From Ureibacillus yapensis (GTDB lineage: Bacteria; Bacillota; Bacilli; Bacillales_A; Planococcaceae), in NCBI RefSeq assembly GCF_003515775.1, contig NZ_QWEI01000002.1, positions 310,001 through 374,000 on the forward strand: 64,000 nucleotides of DNA, in the 5' to 3' direction. Of the stretch, positions 35,543-44,027 are shown piece by piece. Under the pieces are notes generated by a model. The model made no database searches. It saw only the letters and a list, made by a program, of their open reading frames with translations, and was not told the origin of the DNA. A program made the position numbers and the translations under genes. The number at the start of each line of letters is the position of its first letter. Within the stretch, counting starts at the first letter, position 1.

Positions 35543-36129
35543 GAACGAAGCTCCTTTCGATTTAGAGTGCACTCGATTCTATCCGTTTCAGTAAGGATTA
35601 AATCAACCGGCTGATCATGCGGTTCAACAGGTACACTTTCAACCACTTGGATACTAAATGCCAACGAAATCAACTTGCCATTAAAACGGACTAAATAGCG
35701 GTCATAATAGCCTCCGCCATAGCCAATCCGATATCCCTTTTTATCAAACACGATTCCTGGCACGACCATGCAATCAATTTCATCAGGAGATACAAGTACT
35801 GTGCAATCCGTTTTCGGTTCCTTCAAGTCCATATACACGGTTTCCAGTTGATCAAAGTTCTCGATTTTATAAAAGTCCATCGTACGGTCTTTCGGATGGC
35901 ACTTTGGAACAACAACCGTTTTATTTAACTTCCAAAGTTGCTTAATCAATTCAATTGTATCCACTTCGCGCTTATTTGAGATCGTAATAGCAATCGTATT
36001 TCCTTCTATAATAGAAGGCTCCCCCAATAATCGATCCATTATTTTTCGGGATGATTGTTGAAATTGTTCTATCGTTAGCTCTTGCAAAGACTGTGCAATC
36101 TGCGTTCTCAACATTTTTTTATGATCCAT
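35539..36129 (-). CDS. 5-formyltetrahydrofolate cyclo-ligase
   Basis: Converts 5-formyl-THF to 5,10-methenyl-THF with ATP (YqgN-like). The 196-residue protein has MDHKKMLRTQIAQSLQEL, the substrate-site IAITISNKREVDTIELI, and the ATP-binding DCMVVPGIVFDKKGYRIGYGGGYYDRYL signature. The second ATG of the open frame is used because GAGGAATGAGG is correctly spaced for it only. Together with folD and gcvT it completes part of the one-carbon network in this window. Coupled to yqgQ. Confidence 0.93.
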   Translation of the reverse strand: MDHKKMLRTQIAQSLQELTIEQFQQSSRKIMDRLLGEPSIIEGNTIAITISNKREVDTIELIKQLWKLNKTVVVPKCHPKDRTMDFYKIENFDQLETVYMDLKEPKTDCTVLVSPDEIDCMVVPGIVFDKKGYRIGYGGGYYDRYLVRFNGKLISLAFSIQVVESVPVEPHDQPVDLILTETDRIECTLNRKELRS

Positions 36130-36160
36130 GGGCCTCATTCCTCAAAAGATTATTTTATAA

Positions 36161-36191
36161 TTAAAAAGCCAAAACCACAAGTGGTTTTGGC
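36161..36191 (-). terminator. Terminator after rpmG
   Basis: Minus-strand stem GCCAAAACCAC/GTGGTTTTGGC followed by TTTTTAATT. The ligase gene starts just beyond, so rpmG is a separate unit. Confidence 0.88.
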
Positions 36192-36199
36192 AATAATGC

Positions 36200-36349
36200 T
36201 TACTTCGTTTCACGGTGAAGAGTGTATTTCTTCTCGCGAGAGCAATATTTTTTAAGTTCAAGACGCTCTGGATTGTTGCGTTTGTTCTTTTTAGAAATGT
36301 AGTTGCGTTCGCCACAATCTGTGCAAGCTAAAGTAATGTTTACGCGCAT
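36200..36349 (-). CDS. rpmG: 50S ribosomal protein L33
   Basis: 49-residue L33 paralog: [20 protein letters not shown], then [26 protein letters not shown]. It keeps the first CXXC pair but only one cysteine of the second (CSRE), so it is between the zinc-binding and zinc-free L33 forms. GGAGGG lies 8 bases before the ATG. In B. subtilis rpmGA occupies the same place near yqgN. Too short to be noticed by length filters. Confidence 0.95.
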   Translation of the reverse strand: MRVNITLACTDCGERNYISKKNKRNNPERLELKKYCSREKKYTLHRETK

Positions 36350-36547
36350 TATTAACCCTCCCACTCTATATCAAGACTGTATTCCATTTTGAGCATGATT
36401 TATACGACTAAATCATTATAACATAAACTAAAAAAAAATCTAGCATGTTTTATTATTAACTTTTCCTATGTTAGAATATAAAAAGTGACATACATATTTT
36501 TACCATGGTAATTTACTTGCGAAATATCAAAAATACGGAGGAATGAA

Positions 36548-36958
36548 ATGGATTTATCGATCATTTTGATGATAATCGGAATTATTTGTATTATAGTCTC
36601 ATTTTTCCTGAAAGATACTTCCAAAAAATTAGAGCAAGATTTGGAAGATTTATCGATCAGCATTTATCAGGAAACCAATTCGATCAAAAAAAGGTTGAAA
36701 ATTGTCGAAGAAGAGTTGCTGCTTGAACCAAATTTTACGGTTAAACCCAAACAGAGAGAGTCATTTAGCCGAAATATGCAATCGGTGCCGCAAAGCAAAG
36801 ACCACACCACCGGAAAGGCTTTCCAAGTTAATGAAATATTAGTGAACCAAGTCATACAGCTAAATAAACAAGGCTACCCAATCGAGGAGATTAGTAAAAT
36901 GTCTACTCTATCAAAATCACAAATACTTGATATTTTAAAGAATGAGGGCAATCGATGA
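36548..36958 (+). CDS. DUF6115-type membrane-anchored protein with C-terminal helix-turn-helix-like segment
   Basis: 136 residues: one N-terminal membrane helix (LSIILMIIGIICIIVSFFL), a coiled-coil stretch (KLEQDLEDLSISIYQETNSIKKRLKIVEEELL), a polar linker, and a C-terminal QVIQLNKQGYPIEEISKMSTLSKSQILDIL resembling a resolvase-like HTH. The layout is that of SwrB-like/DUF6115 proteins of Bacillales. Function here unknown. ATG with GGAGG upstream; its stop overlaps the start of the next gene (ATGA). Confidence 0.75.
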   Translation: MDLSIILMIIGIICIIVSFFLKDTSKKLEQDLEDLSISIYQETNSIKKRLKIVEEELLLEPNFTVKPKQRESFSRNMQSVPQSKDHTTGKAFQVNEILVNQVIQLNKQGYPIEEISKMSTLSKSQILDILKNEGNR

Positions 36959-37449
36959 AAAGGTCCACTTTACGCTCTTTTGGGATTGCATTTTTTATAA
37001 TGGGTTTATTTTTAACGTTCACTGATTCAACTTCCTCCGATCGGACAACCGAAGCGCAATATAAAGAAAAAATTGCAGCATTGGAACAACAATTAAACGA
37101 TGCAAACGACACCATCTCTGAACTTCAACAAAAAGAACCGGCCCAACCAACAGCAGAAACTTCGGCAACAAAAGCACCGGAAGAAAACAATACGGATTTA
37201 AAAGCTTCTGCTTCTGAATCGAAAAGTTCCAATGAAGAGATCGTAACAGATACCCTATATATCTATTCAGGCTTGACGCCGGCGGAAGTTGCGCAAAAAT
37301 TAAAGGATATGAGAATTATCAACAATAGCGTCGAAATGGAACTATTCTTGGCTCAGCCTGAATACGCAACTACGATACAAAAAGGTCAATTCGAATTAAA
37401 TTCGTCTATGTCAATCGAAGAAATTGCCGATACGATTACAGGAAAATAA
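36955..37449 (+). CDS. Small membrane protein with MltG-type LysM-like domain
   Basis: 164 residues: N-terminal membrane helix (SFGIAFFIMGLFLTF), a coiled coil (YKEKIAALEQQLNDANDTISELQ), a Thr/Glu/Ser-rich linker and a C-terminal extracytoplasmic domain TLYIYSGLTPAEVAQKLKDMRIINNSVEMELFL... that resembles the LysM-like subdomain of the YceG/MltG endolytic transglycosylase, but the catalytic domain is missing. It may bind glycan strands without cutting (inference). Translationally coupled to the gene before it. Confidence 0.72.
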   Translation: MKRSTLRSFGIAFFIMGLFLTFTDSTSSDRTTEAQYKEKIAALEQQLNDANDTISELQQKEPAQPTAETSATKAPEENNTDLKASASESKSSNEEIVTDTLYIYSGLTPAEVAQKLKDMRIINNSVEMELFLAQPEYATTIQKGQFELNSSMSIEEIADTITGK

Positions 37450-37467
37450 CATAGTGAATCATTGCCA

Positions 37468-37510
37468 AAGGGCGGTATGAAAACCACTTAATCAATACCG
37501 CCCTTTTTCT
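37468..37510 (+). terminator. Terminator after the MltG-like gene, overlapping the lysR end
   Basis: Stem AAGGGCGGTAT/ATACCGCCCTT with a 16-nt loop, followed by TTTTCTCTATTTTT. It overlaps the stop codon of the convergent LysR gene. Confidence 0.75.
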
Positions 37511-38393
37511 CTATTTTTCCTAGAAAATATTCACGAATATACTCAAAAAGCAGAAGAACTGCAGTGCTTTTAAAGTGATGGCTCATATATGCTATGCCAA
37601 TTTCCCGACGGCAATTTTTTGCTGCCACTTTCAACAGCTTTATTTTATAATGCTCCAATCCCTTGATGTGCGGAATTAGCGAAACACCCAAACCACTCTC
37701 GACCAGACCTGCCACTGTATGAACCTCTTCCCCTTCAAACGCAACATTCAGTTCAAAGCCCTCTTGTTTATATAAATCATCAACAGACTTTCTTAAAGAA
37801 TTCCCTTTTTTAATCGAAATAAATGGTTCACTCGCAAAATCCTTCATGTTCACTTGCTCTTTATTCGCTAAACGATGGTCCTTGGGAACAATTAAAAAAA
37901 GCTCCTCCTCCCAAAGCTTTTCCCATACGATGTCCTTCTGTTTTTCCAAAGAAGAAACCAGGCAAACATCCAATTCCCCTTTCTCAAGTTTATTTAAAAT
38001 GGCACTTGAATTGTTTTGGGTCAATTGAATTTTCATGTCAGGATAAACCCTTTTAAGAGCAGTCATCAGTTGAGGTATGACTTCAAGCCCAAGCGTATGG
38101 ATAAAACCTATCGATACAACGCCATGACCGGGAGATGTCAAATTCAATAAATCCTCTTTTGCTTTTATGTATTCTTTCAAAACAAATTCTGCACGTTCCA
38201 AAAAAAATTTCCCATAGCGATTTAATTTAATCGATCTTCCATTTCGGTCGAACAATGCCACACCCAAGTTTTCTTCCAATAATGAAATGGATTTACTTAA
38301 AGCTGGTTGCGTGATATGCAAAGTTTCAGCAGCACGTGACATATTTTCCGTTTTTGCCACGAGTACAAAATAATGAAGCGAATTAAAATCCAT
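37488..38393 (-). CDS. LysR family transcriptional regulator
   Basis: N-terminal winged HTH (about residues 1-60: DFNSLHYFVLVAKTENMSRAAETLHITQPALSKSISLLEENLGVALFDR) and a C-terminal substrate-binding fold (about 90-295) with GVVSIGFIHTLG. About 301 residues. The ATG at 38391-38393 follows AGGGAG by 9 bases. It is divergent from an MFS transporter with a 130-bp spacer, the classic arrangement in which LysR controls its neighbour; similar to B. subtilis yybE-yybF. Effector unknown. Confidence 0.93.
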   Translation of the reverse strand: MDFNSLHYFVLVAKTENMSRAAETLHITQPALSKSISLLEENLGVALFDRNGRSIKLNRYGKFFLERAEFVLKEYIKAKEDLLNLTSPGHGVVSIGFIHTLGLEVIPQLMTALKRVYPDMKIQLTQNNSSAILNKLEKGELDVCLVSSLEKQKDIVWEKLWEEELFLIVPKDHRLANKEQVNMKDFASEPFISIKKGNSLRKSVDDLYKQEGFELNVAFEGEEVHTVAGLVESGLGVSLIPHIKGLEHYKIKLLKVAAKNCRREIGIAYMSHHFKSTAVLLLFEYIREYFLGKIEKKGGID

Positions 38394-38523
38394 GACATCG
38401 GGCTCCCTCATAAATAAACTTTATAAGTTAGATAAAAATAATAAATTATCCTTATATATCCATCTTCATTATAATAAATAAAAGGCCATAAAAGGTTAAT
38501 TTTTTAAAAAGAGGCGCTGCCGC

Positions 38524-39738
38524 ATGAATTATTTGCAAAAAGGAACAAAAGAATTTACTTTTGCAAACCTGGCCCTGTTTGCAGCCGGGTTCATAACTTT
38601 CGCAAATTTATATATTACACAGCCATTATTTCCCCAATTCTCCGAAACTTTTGGGGTATCTCCGGCTACAGCCAGTCTTTCACTCTCTTTATCTACCGGC
38701 GTCTTATCGGTTAGTTTAATAGTGCTTGGCTCTCTTTCGGAAGCATGGGGCCGCAAACGGTTAATGACAATTTCAATTTTTGCCGCTTCCATACTGACCA
38801 TTTTCCTTGCTTTTGTTCCAAACTTTGAAGTGCTGTTAATTTTAAGGATGATACAAGGATTTGTTTTTGCAGGCGTACCTGCAATTGCCATGGCCTATCT
38901 GGGCGAAGAAGTCGATCCTAAAAGTTTAGGCGTGGCAATGGGACTTTATATTAGCGGTAATTCAGTTGGCGGACTTGCGGGAAGAATCATTATGGGAATA
39001 ATGACGGACCTATCGAGTTGGCAAATAGGGATGGCCTTCACGGGGGTGCTTAGTTTAGCCATTTGCCTATATTTTGTCTGGGCATTGCCGGCTTCCAAGC
39101 ACTTTCAACCGAGAAAGCTTGAATTTAAGCCGCTATCTAAATCGTTGGGCGAGCATTTAAAGGATCCAGGTTTACTTTGCTTATTTGGCATTTCATTTAC
39201 TTTGATGGGTGGATTCGTCACGCTGTATAATTATATTAGCTATAAATTGCTCAATGAACCATATAATTTGAGCAGCAGCTTTGTTGGCTGGATTTTTATC
39301 GTGTATTTGGTAGGCACATTCAGCTCCACGTGGTTTGGCGGTCTTTCCGACAAGTTTGGCCGCCAAAAAGTATTGCTTGCTGGCATCATGATTATGTTAT
39401 CTGGTGCCATTCTTACTCTTCCCGTTAACCTGGCCATTAAAATCGTGGGGATTGTTGTTTTTACCTTTGGTTTTTTTGGAACCCATTCGATAGCCAGTGG
39501 CTGGGTTAGTTTCCGCGCGAAAAAAGACAAAGCGCAAGCATCGTCGCTTTACCTTTTTGCCTATTACTTCGGCTCGAGCTTAGGAGGAACTGTCGGTGGG
39601 GTGTTTTGGTCGAACTGGGGTTGGAATGGTATCATTGCGTATATCAGCACTTTTCTGGTTACAGCATTTGTTCTTGCTGTTACTCTGGTAAGGTTGAATC
39701 GAAATGAAGCAACCCATGACTTTAATGGGAGAAAGTAG
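38524..39738 (+). CDS. MFS transporter (YybF/YnfM-like)
   Basis: 404-residue 12-helix permease. Motif A in the first cytoplasmic loop is GSLSEAWGRKRLM, repeated in the second half as GGLSDKFGRQKVL; the N-terminus ITFANLYITQPLFPQFSETFGVSPATASLSLS is typical of this subgroup. Exports small molecules or drugs, substrate unknown. Probably regulated by the divergent LysR. The glutathione peroxidase gene starts 7 bases after its stop and is likely co-transcribed. Confidence 0.92.
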   Translation: MNYLQKGTKEFTFANLALFAAGFITFANLYITQPLFPQFSETFGVSPATASLSLSLSTGVLSVSLIVLGSLSEAWGRKRLMTISIFAASILTIFLAFVPNFEVLLILRMIQGFVFAGVPAIAMAYLGEEVDPKSLGVAMGLYISGNSVGGLAGRIIMGIMTDLSSWQIGMAFTGVLSLAICLYFVWALPASKHFQPRKLEFKPLSKSLGEHLKDPGLLCLFGISFTLMGGFVTLYNYISYKLLNEPYNLSSSFVGWIFIVYLVGTFSSTWFGGLSDKFGRQKVLLAGIMIMLSGAILTLPVNLAIKIVGIVVFTFGFFGTHSIASGWVSFRAKKDKAQASSLYLFAYYFGSSLGGTVGGVFWSNWGWNGIIAYISTFLVTAFVLAVTLVRLNRNEATHDFNGRK

Positions 39739-39745
39739 GAATACG

Positions 39746-40216
39746 ATGAACATTTATGACCTTTCTGTCACAAACGAAAAGGGAGAAAGTTATCCATTAA
39801 AACGTTATCAAGGCAAAATCCTGCTCATTGTAAATACGGCAACAAAATGCGGTTTAGCTGGACAATTTATCGGCCTTGAAGAACTTTACAAAAAACACCG
39901 CGAACGAGGTCTTGTAATTCTCGGATTTCCTTCTGACCAATTCAAACAAGAATTAAGCAGCGGAGATGAAGCAGCACAGAGTTGTCGCCTTACCTATGGC
40001 GTTACCTTCCCAATGCATGAACTTGTAAAAGTAAATGGCAAACATGCCCATCCGCTTTTTAAATACTTAACACAACAATCAAAAGGGTTGTTGGGAAAAA
40101 ATGTGAAATGGAATTTTACGAAATTCTTGGTGGATCGCCATGGCAACGTGGTAAAGCGATTCTCACCGACAGATCAGCCATCAAAACTGGAAAACGAAAT
40201 TATCAAATATTTATAA
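39746..40216 (+). CDS. Glutathione peroxidase-family thiol peroxidase
   Basis: 156-residue peroxidase of the GPx fold. Peroxidatic Cys35 in NTATKCGLAGQFIGLEELYKKH (Cys, not Sec), FPSDQFKQE-type motif, a second cysteine in SCRLTYGVTFP likely acting as resolving residue, and WNFTKFLVDRHG with the catalytic Trp and Asn. Bacterial enzymes of this kind usually use thioredoxin or bacillithiol. ATG at 39746 is used since TAGGA precedes it and it gives the family N-terminus. Confidence 0.94.
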   Translation: MNIYDLSVTNEKGESYPLKRYQGKILLIVNTATKCGLAGQFIGLEELYKKHRERGLVILGFPSDQFKQELSSGDEAAQSCRLTYGVTFPMHELVKVNGKHAHPLFKYLTQQSKGLLGKNVKWNFTKFLVDRHGNVVKRFSPTDQPSKLENEIIKYL

Positions 40217-40217
40217 G

Positions 40218-40252
40218 AAAAAGGACGACTCAAAGTTTGAGCGTCCTTTATT
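40218..40252. terminator. Bidirectional terminator between gpx and the CXXC membrane gene
   Basis: Stem AAAGGACG-CTCAAA/TTTGAG-CGTCCTTT; T-runs TTTATTG (plus) and TTTTTCTT (minus). Confidence 0.8.
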
Positions 40253-40257
40253 GTTTA

Positions 40258-40977
40258 TCACCACAACGGTTCATCCTCTTTTGAAAAACTCGTTGTAAAA
40301 AGGTTAATATAAACATTGAAAAAAATCGCAACGACAACAAACGAAAAAGCAATGATTGGAAAGGGTATCCCTAAAAACCCAAGGCCATAAAAGCTTAGCA
40401 ACGGAACAAGAACATATAGGGATGCTCTTTTTCTTGAAGCCTCACTAAGGAAAATAGCTCTTTGGCAATGAATGCACTTTAATCGGTATGGCGTCCAAGT
40501 CATTTTAAATATTTGTTTCCTTGTAAATGATTGTTGGCAATGAGGACAAACAACTCTTTGCAGATTTCTCACAAACCATAATAACAATAAACAATTTATC
40601 AAAATGGTAAAAAACGCAATCAAGCTTTGAATGCCAATCAAGGATTTCACTCTCGTAACTGTTAACAAAAGAGCAATGCCCGTACAAAAAAGATATAGCA
40701 TAGCAAAACTAGAACTTTTAGCTAGTACAAGGCTATTAACTTTCTTAAAGAAGGTATTGCCATTCCAACGTTTTGTTTTCTTTACGACCGCAAATAACAA
40801 TAAAATCGTTATCATTTCCAGGAGAACCAATCCAAACATCCAATAGAAATGGCCATATTCGATGTATGGTCGCAGTGTTAGTACCTTAATCGAAAGCCCA
40901 CTTGCTGATAAATTCGACCCTGACAGAAGTAGGTGGATAGTCGATAACACAACCTTAAACTTCCACAGCCCCAACAT
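40258..40977 (-). CDS. Membrane protein with CXXC-20-CXXC zinc motif
   Basis: Up to 239 residues. Four hydrophobic segments in the first 140 residues, then CPHC-QQSFTRKQIFKMTWTPYRLK-CIHC (about 20 residues between pairs) followed by LSEASRKRASLYVLVPLLSFYG and two more helices. The second half matches the small cxxc_20_cxxc family (TIGR04104) of Bacillales; the N-terminal membrane part is an addition I do not recognise. The start is uncertain: the ATG at 40977 lies inside trpG and has no clear ribosome site. It is the third gene after trpE-trpG. Confidence 0.7.
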   Translation of the reverse strand: MLGLWKFKVVLSTIHLLLSGSNLSASGLSIKVLTLRPYIEYGHFYWMFGLVLLEMITILLLFAVVKKTKRWNGNTFFKKVNSLVLAKSSSFAMLYLFCTGIALLLTVTRVKSLIGIQSLIAFFTILINCLLLLWFVRNLQRVVCPHCQQSFTRKQIFKMTWTPYRLKCIHCQRAIFLSEASRKRASLYVLVPLLSFYGLGFLGIPFPIIAFSFVVVAIFFNVYINLFTTSFSKEDEPLW

Positions 40978-41539
40978 AGTTTAAGAAAGATTCAATCATT
41001 TTGGATCCAGTTTCCGTTCCGATAGACTCTGGATGGAATTGCAGCCCAAATACCGGATAGTGTATATGCTGGATGGCCATAATTTCACCGTCATCCTCTG
41101 AGACCGCAACCACTTCCAAATCATTATGCAAAGTAGTTGGTTCTATAATTAAAGAATGGTAGCGCATTACTTCAATGTCACCTTCTAGCGACTGGAACAA
41201 CCCTTTCTTTTCGTAGTTTAATCCAGAAAGTTTACCGTGCATAATGTTTTTCGCACGCAAGATTGTGCCGCCAAAAGCTTCACCAATCGATTGATGCCCT
41301 AAACAAATCCCTAAAATCGGAAATTCTTTATATAATTCCTTGACGATTCCAACCGTTATTCCGGCTTCCGACGGAGTTCCTGGTCCTGGCGAGAGTACAA
41401 TGGCTTCAGGTTTAAGACTTCTAATATCTTCAATTGTGAGTGCATCGTTCCGCACTACTCGGACTTCTCGATTTAAACTTGAAATCTGCTGATATAAATT
41501 ATACGTAAAAGAATCATAGTTATCGATTAACAGGATCAT
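40955..41539 (-). CDS. trpG: Anthranilate synthase component II (glutamine amidotransferase)
   Basis: Supplies ammonia from glutamine to TrpE. The 194-residue class I amidotransferase has LSPGPGTPSEAG, the nucleophile Cys in PILGICLGHQSIGEAFGG (about residue 79) and the His-Glu pair in FGLQFHPESIGTE. In Bacillales the same protein often serves folate synthesis (PabA). It overlaps trpE by 4 bases. The Trp T-box upstream points to tryptophan as the main role. Confidence 0.95.
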   Translation of the reverse strand: MILLIDNYDSFTYNLYQQISSLNREVRVVRNDALTIEDIRSLKPEAIVLSPGPGTPSEAGITVGIVKELYKEFPILGICLGHQSIGEAFGGTILRAKNIMHGKLSGLNYEKKGLFQSLEGDIEVMRYHSLIIEPTTLHNDLEVVAVSEDDGEIMAIQHIHYPVFGLQFHPESIGTETGSKMIESFLNYVGAVEV

Positions 41540-42924
41540 CTGTGTACCTCCAAAAGAGCTTTCGCTTTATTGATTGTTTCCTCGTACTCCGATTCCGGAA
41601 CCGAATCATAAACTATACCCGCTCCCGCCTGTACATAGGCATTTTCATCCTTCACAATCATTGTTCGAATGGCCAAAGCCAAATCCATATTTCCGGTTGT
41701 CGAGATATAGCCTATTGCCCCTGCATATACCCCTCTTTTTAACTGTTCCAAATTATTGATAATTTGCATTGCTCTTATTTTTGGGGCACCGGACACCGTT
41801 CCTGCCGGTAAACAAGAGGTCAAGACATCCAAAACATGCGCATCCTCATTCAATTCGCCTGTTACTTCGGACACGATATGCATCACATGTTTATAGCGCT
41901 CGATCGTCATGTATTTTGTTACTTGTACAGTACCAATTTTGCTCACCCGGCCAATATCATTGCGCCCCAAATCCACCAACATGCGATGCTCCGCAATTTC
42001 CTTTTCATCATTGATCAGCATTTGTTCGAGCAACTCATCCTCTTGCTTCGTCTTCCCTCTCGGTTTAGTCCCTGCAATAGGGTTCGTTGTGACACGGCGA
42101 TTTAGAACTTTTACCAAACTTTCCGGGGAAGTTCCTAAAATCGAATAATCATTAAACTCTAGATAAAACATATATGGTGAAGGATTTGAAGTTCGCAATC
42201 TTCGATAGAGCGAGAAAGGCTTGCCGGTAAATTCCGTCTTAAATCGCTGAGAAAGGACAACTTGGAAAATATCCCCTCGTTCGATATGGCGTTTTGCACT
42301 TTCCACCATTTCAATAAATTCAGCCTTCTCTATTGTCGGTTCGAAGTTGAGCGTTACCGGGGTTTCTTCGGTAAAGGTTGCGCCTTTCTTCATTTCATTT
42401 GCGAGGAGGTTGACCTTTTCTTCCATGTCCGCTTGGCTTAAACCTTTCTTGAATAAATCGATTGAAACAACCGCTACCTTCTGAGTTAAATGATCAAAAA
42501 CGATAAACGTGTCATAAAAATAAACATGAACATCCGGCATTTGCAGTTCATCTTCCAATGCCTCGCCAATTTTTTCGTTATAAAAAGCAGTGTCGTAACC
42601 AAAAAAACCTATCGCTCCACCAAAAAAGGAATAAGGGTATTGTTCATTTTGAACGGGAAGAATTGATTTTAATTTATGCAATACCGAACCCTTTTCTATT
42701 TGCGGTTCCTCATCTTCAAATTGGTAGGTATAGTTTTCTTGATCACCTTTTAGCTCAGCAACCGGGTTTACCGCCAAAAAGGAATATCGTCCGCTTTCTT
42801 CATGTTTTGCGGATGATTCAAAAAGCACCCTGTTTTGTCCGGAAAGACTTTCAAATATGGAGATAGGTGTCATCATATCTCCCTGAATTTCATGCATGAC
42901 ATAATTTTTTAGCTCAACAGTCAT
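41536..42924 (-). CDS. trpE: Anthranilate synthase component I
   Basis: Converts chorismate and ammonia to anthranilate. The 462-residue protein has the feedback-site region [22 protein letters not shown], then the chorismate-binding core [48 protein letters not shown] and [17 protein letters not shown]. The LLES-type motif and the T-box favour TrpE over PabB. GGGAGAG precedes the ATG. Remaining trp genes (D, C, F, B, A) are not in the window. Confidence 0.93.
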   Translation of the reverse strand: MTVELKNYVMHEIQGDMMTPISIFESLSGQNRVLFESSAKHEESGRYSFLAVNPVAELKGDQENYTYQFEDEEPQIEKGSVLHKLKSILPVQNEQYPYSFFGGAIGFFGYDTAFYNEKIGEALEDELQMPDVHVYFYDTFIVFDHLTQKVAVVSIDLFKKGLSQADMEEKVNLLANEMKKGATFTEETPVTLNFEPTIEKAEFIEMVESAKRHIERGDIFQVVLSQRFKTEFTGKPFSLYRRLRTSNPSPYMFYLEFNDYSILGTSPESLVKVLNRRVTTNPIAGTKPRGKTKQEDELLEQMLINDEKEIAEHRMLVDLGRNDIGRVSKIGTVQVTKYMTIERYKHVMHIVSEVTGELNEDAHVLDVLTSCLPAGTVSGAPKIRAMQIINNLEQLKRGVYAGAIGYISTTGNMDLALAIRTMIVKDENAYVQAGAGIVYDSVPESEYEETINKAKALLEVHR

Positions 42925-42997
42925 CTCTACTCTCCCTTTCTATACTCGACTCAACTGTTCTCTGCACTTTATTTTGATACCCTTTAACTGGTATACA

Positions 42998-43215
42998 ATA
43001 TAAAAAGGCCTTTTCATCACAAAAGGACGAAAAAGCCGTGGTGCCACCTTCATTGACTAAATGCCCATACAACAACATTTAGCCCTCTTAACTGTTTTAA
43101 CGCATAGAATACGCCAGTACCTACTCTGTTGGTTCAATACCGGAAGCTAGAAAGCCCATTCATACTATGTTATGCACCAGCTCGCACCAACCGCTGGCTC
43201 TCTTTGCCATTTCAT
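42998..43215 (-). promoter_or_regulatory. Trp T-box leader upstream of trpE
   Basis: Minus-strand leader. Stem I starts AGAGAGCCAGCGGTTGGTGCGAGCTGG and the specifier loop reads GAATGGGCTTTCT, with UGG (Trp) at 43156-43158 followed by a purine. The T-box AAGGTGGCACCACGG (43036-43050) is the tRNA-acceptor binding bulge, followed by a terminator GGCTTTTTCG.../GAAAAGGCC with TTTTT near 43002-43006. Uncharged tRNA-Trp should promote readthrough into trpE-trpG. B. subtilis uses TRAP instead at its trp operon. Confidence 0.9.
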
Positions 43216-43307
43216 AATACTACTATTTTTCATAATTGCTTTATTATTCAACTAACCTTATTTTATTATAAATATTTCATCTATTCAAACAATTTCGGTA
43301 AAAATAT

Positions 43308-43339
43308 AAAAAAAAGGAGCTTCCTTTTCAGGAAACTCC
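43308..43339 (-). terminator. Terminator after phoU
   Basis: Minus-strand stem GGAGTTTCC/GGAAGCTCC with loop TGAAAA followed by TTTTTTTTATA. Confidence 0.88.
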
Positions 43340-43349
43340 ACAAGTTGAT

Positions 43350-44006
43350 TTAATTCAAGTCAATACGTTGCCCTTTTTTAAGGTAAAGCAAATATTCCGC
43401 AATATTGGTTGCATGATCTGCACAACGCTCGATATATCGGCAAACAAAGGAAAGATACGTAATTTGTGAAATACTTTCCGGAGCAACTGAACTTAATCGC
43501 ATTAAATGAGTAATCATATCTCCGTACATTTTATCAATCTGATTATCATATTCTGCGACTTCTTTCGCCTTGCTCATATTTTCTTCCACAAACGCTTCAA
43601 TCACATGTTTGAGCATTTCTGTTGTTTTGAAGCACATATCTTCCAATAATTCAATCGAAGTAATAAAGCGTTCTTTTCCGATATGAAGTGATTCTTTCGC
43701 GATATTGACCGCATAATCTCCTACACGCTCCAAATCGGAAGCAGCCTTAAGAAGTACCACCAAACGCCGCAAATCCTTTGCAACAGGTTGCTGACGTGTC
43801 ATTGCTTTAATCACGCGATCATTGATGTCTTCTTCCAGCTTATTCAACACCGAATCTTGCTGAATAACTTCTTTTGCTTTATCAATATCCTTTTCCACAA
43901 GAGCGAGAAAAGACGTTTCCAAAGCTTTGATACTTCTACTGCTCAGCTTTAATAATTCTGATTGAATGGCTTCAATTTCATGATCAAAGCGTTCCCTTGC
44001 TGCCAT
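43350..44006 (-). CDS. phoU: Phosphate-specific transport system accessory protein PhoU
   Basis: Cytoplasmic metal-binding helical protein that links Pst transport to PhoR signalling. The 218-residue protein has two PhoU repeats: RFDHEIEAIQSELLKLSSRSIKAL...VGDYAVNIAKE and EMLKHVIEAFVEENMSKAKEVAEYDNQIDKMY...ERCADHATNIAEYLLYL. Normal length. 21 bp after pstB; ends the pst operon. B. subtilis lacks phoU at this site, so this is a difference from the model. Confidence 0.96.
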   Translation of the reverse strand: MAARERFDHEIEAIQSELLKLSSRSIKALETSFLALVEKDIDKAKEVIQQDSVLNKLEEDINDRVIKAMTRQQPVAKDLRRLVVLLKAASDLERVGDYAVNIAKESLHIGKERFITSIELLEDMCFKTTEMLKHVIEAFVEENMSKAKEVAEYDNQIDKMYGDMITHLMRLSSVAPESISQITYLSFVCRYIERCADHATNIAEYLLYLKKGQRIDLN

Positions 44007-44027
44007 AATTCAATCAATCCCTTCTCA

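Noticed and set aside
41769-42148. Three plus-strand frames opposite trpE
   Set aside because: Antisense shadows without ribosome sites or conserved motifs.
43129-43353. Plus-strand 74-codon frame over the T-box leader
   Set aside because: The sequence is explained by T-box stem I and the specifier on the minus strand; no ribosome site is present.
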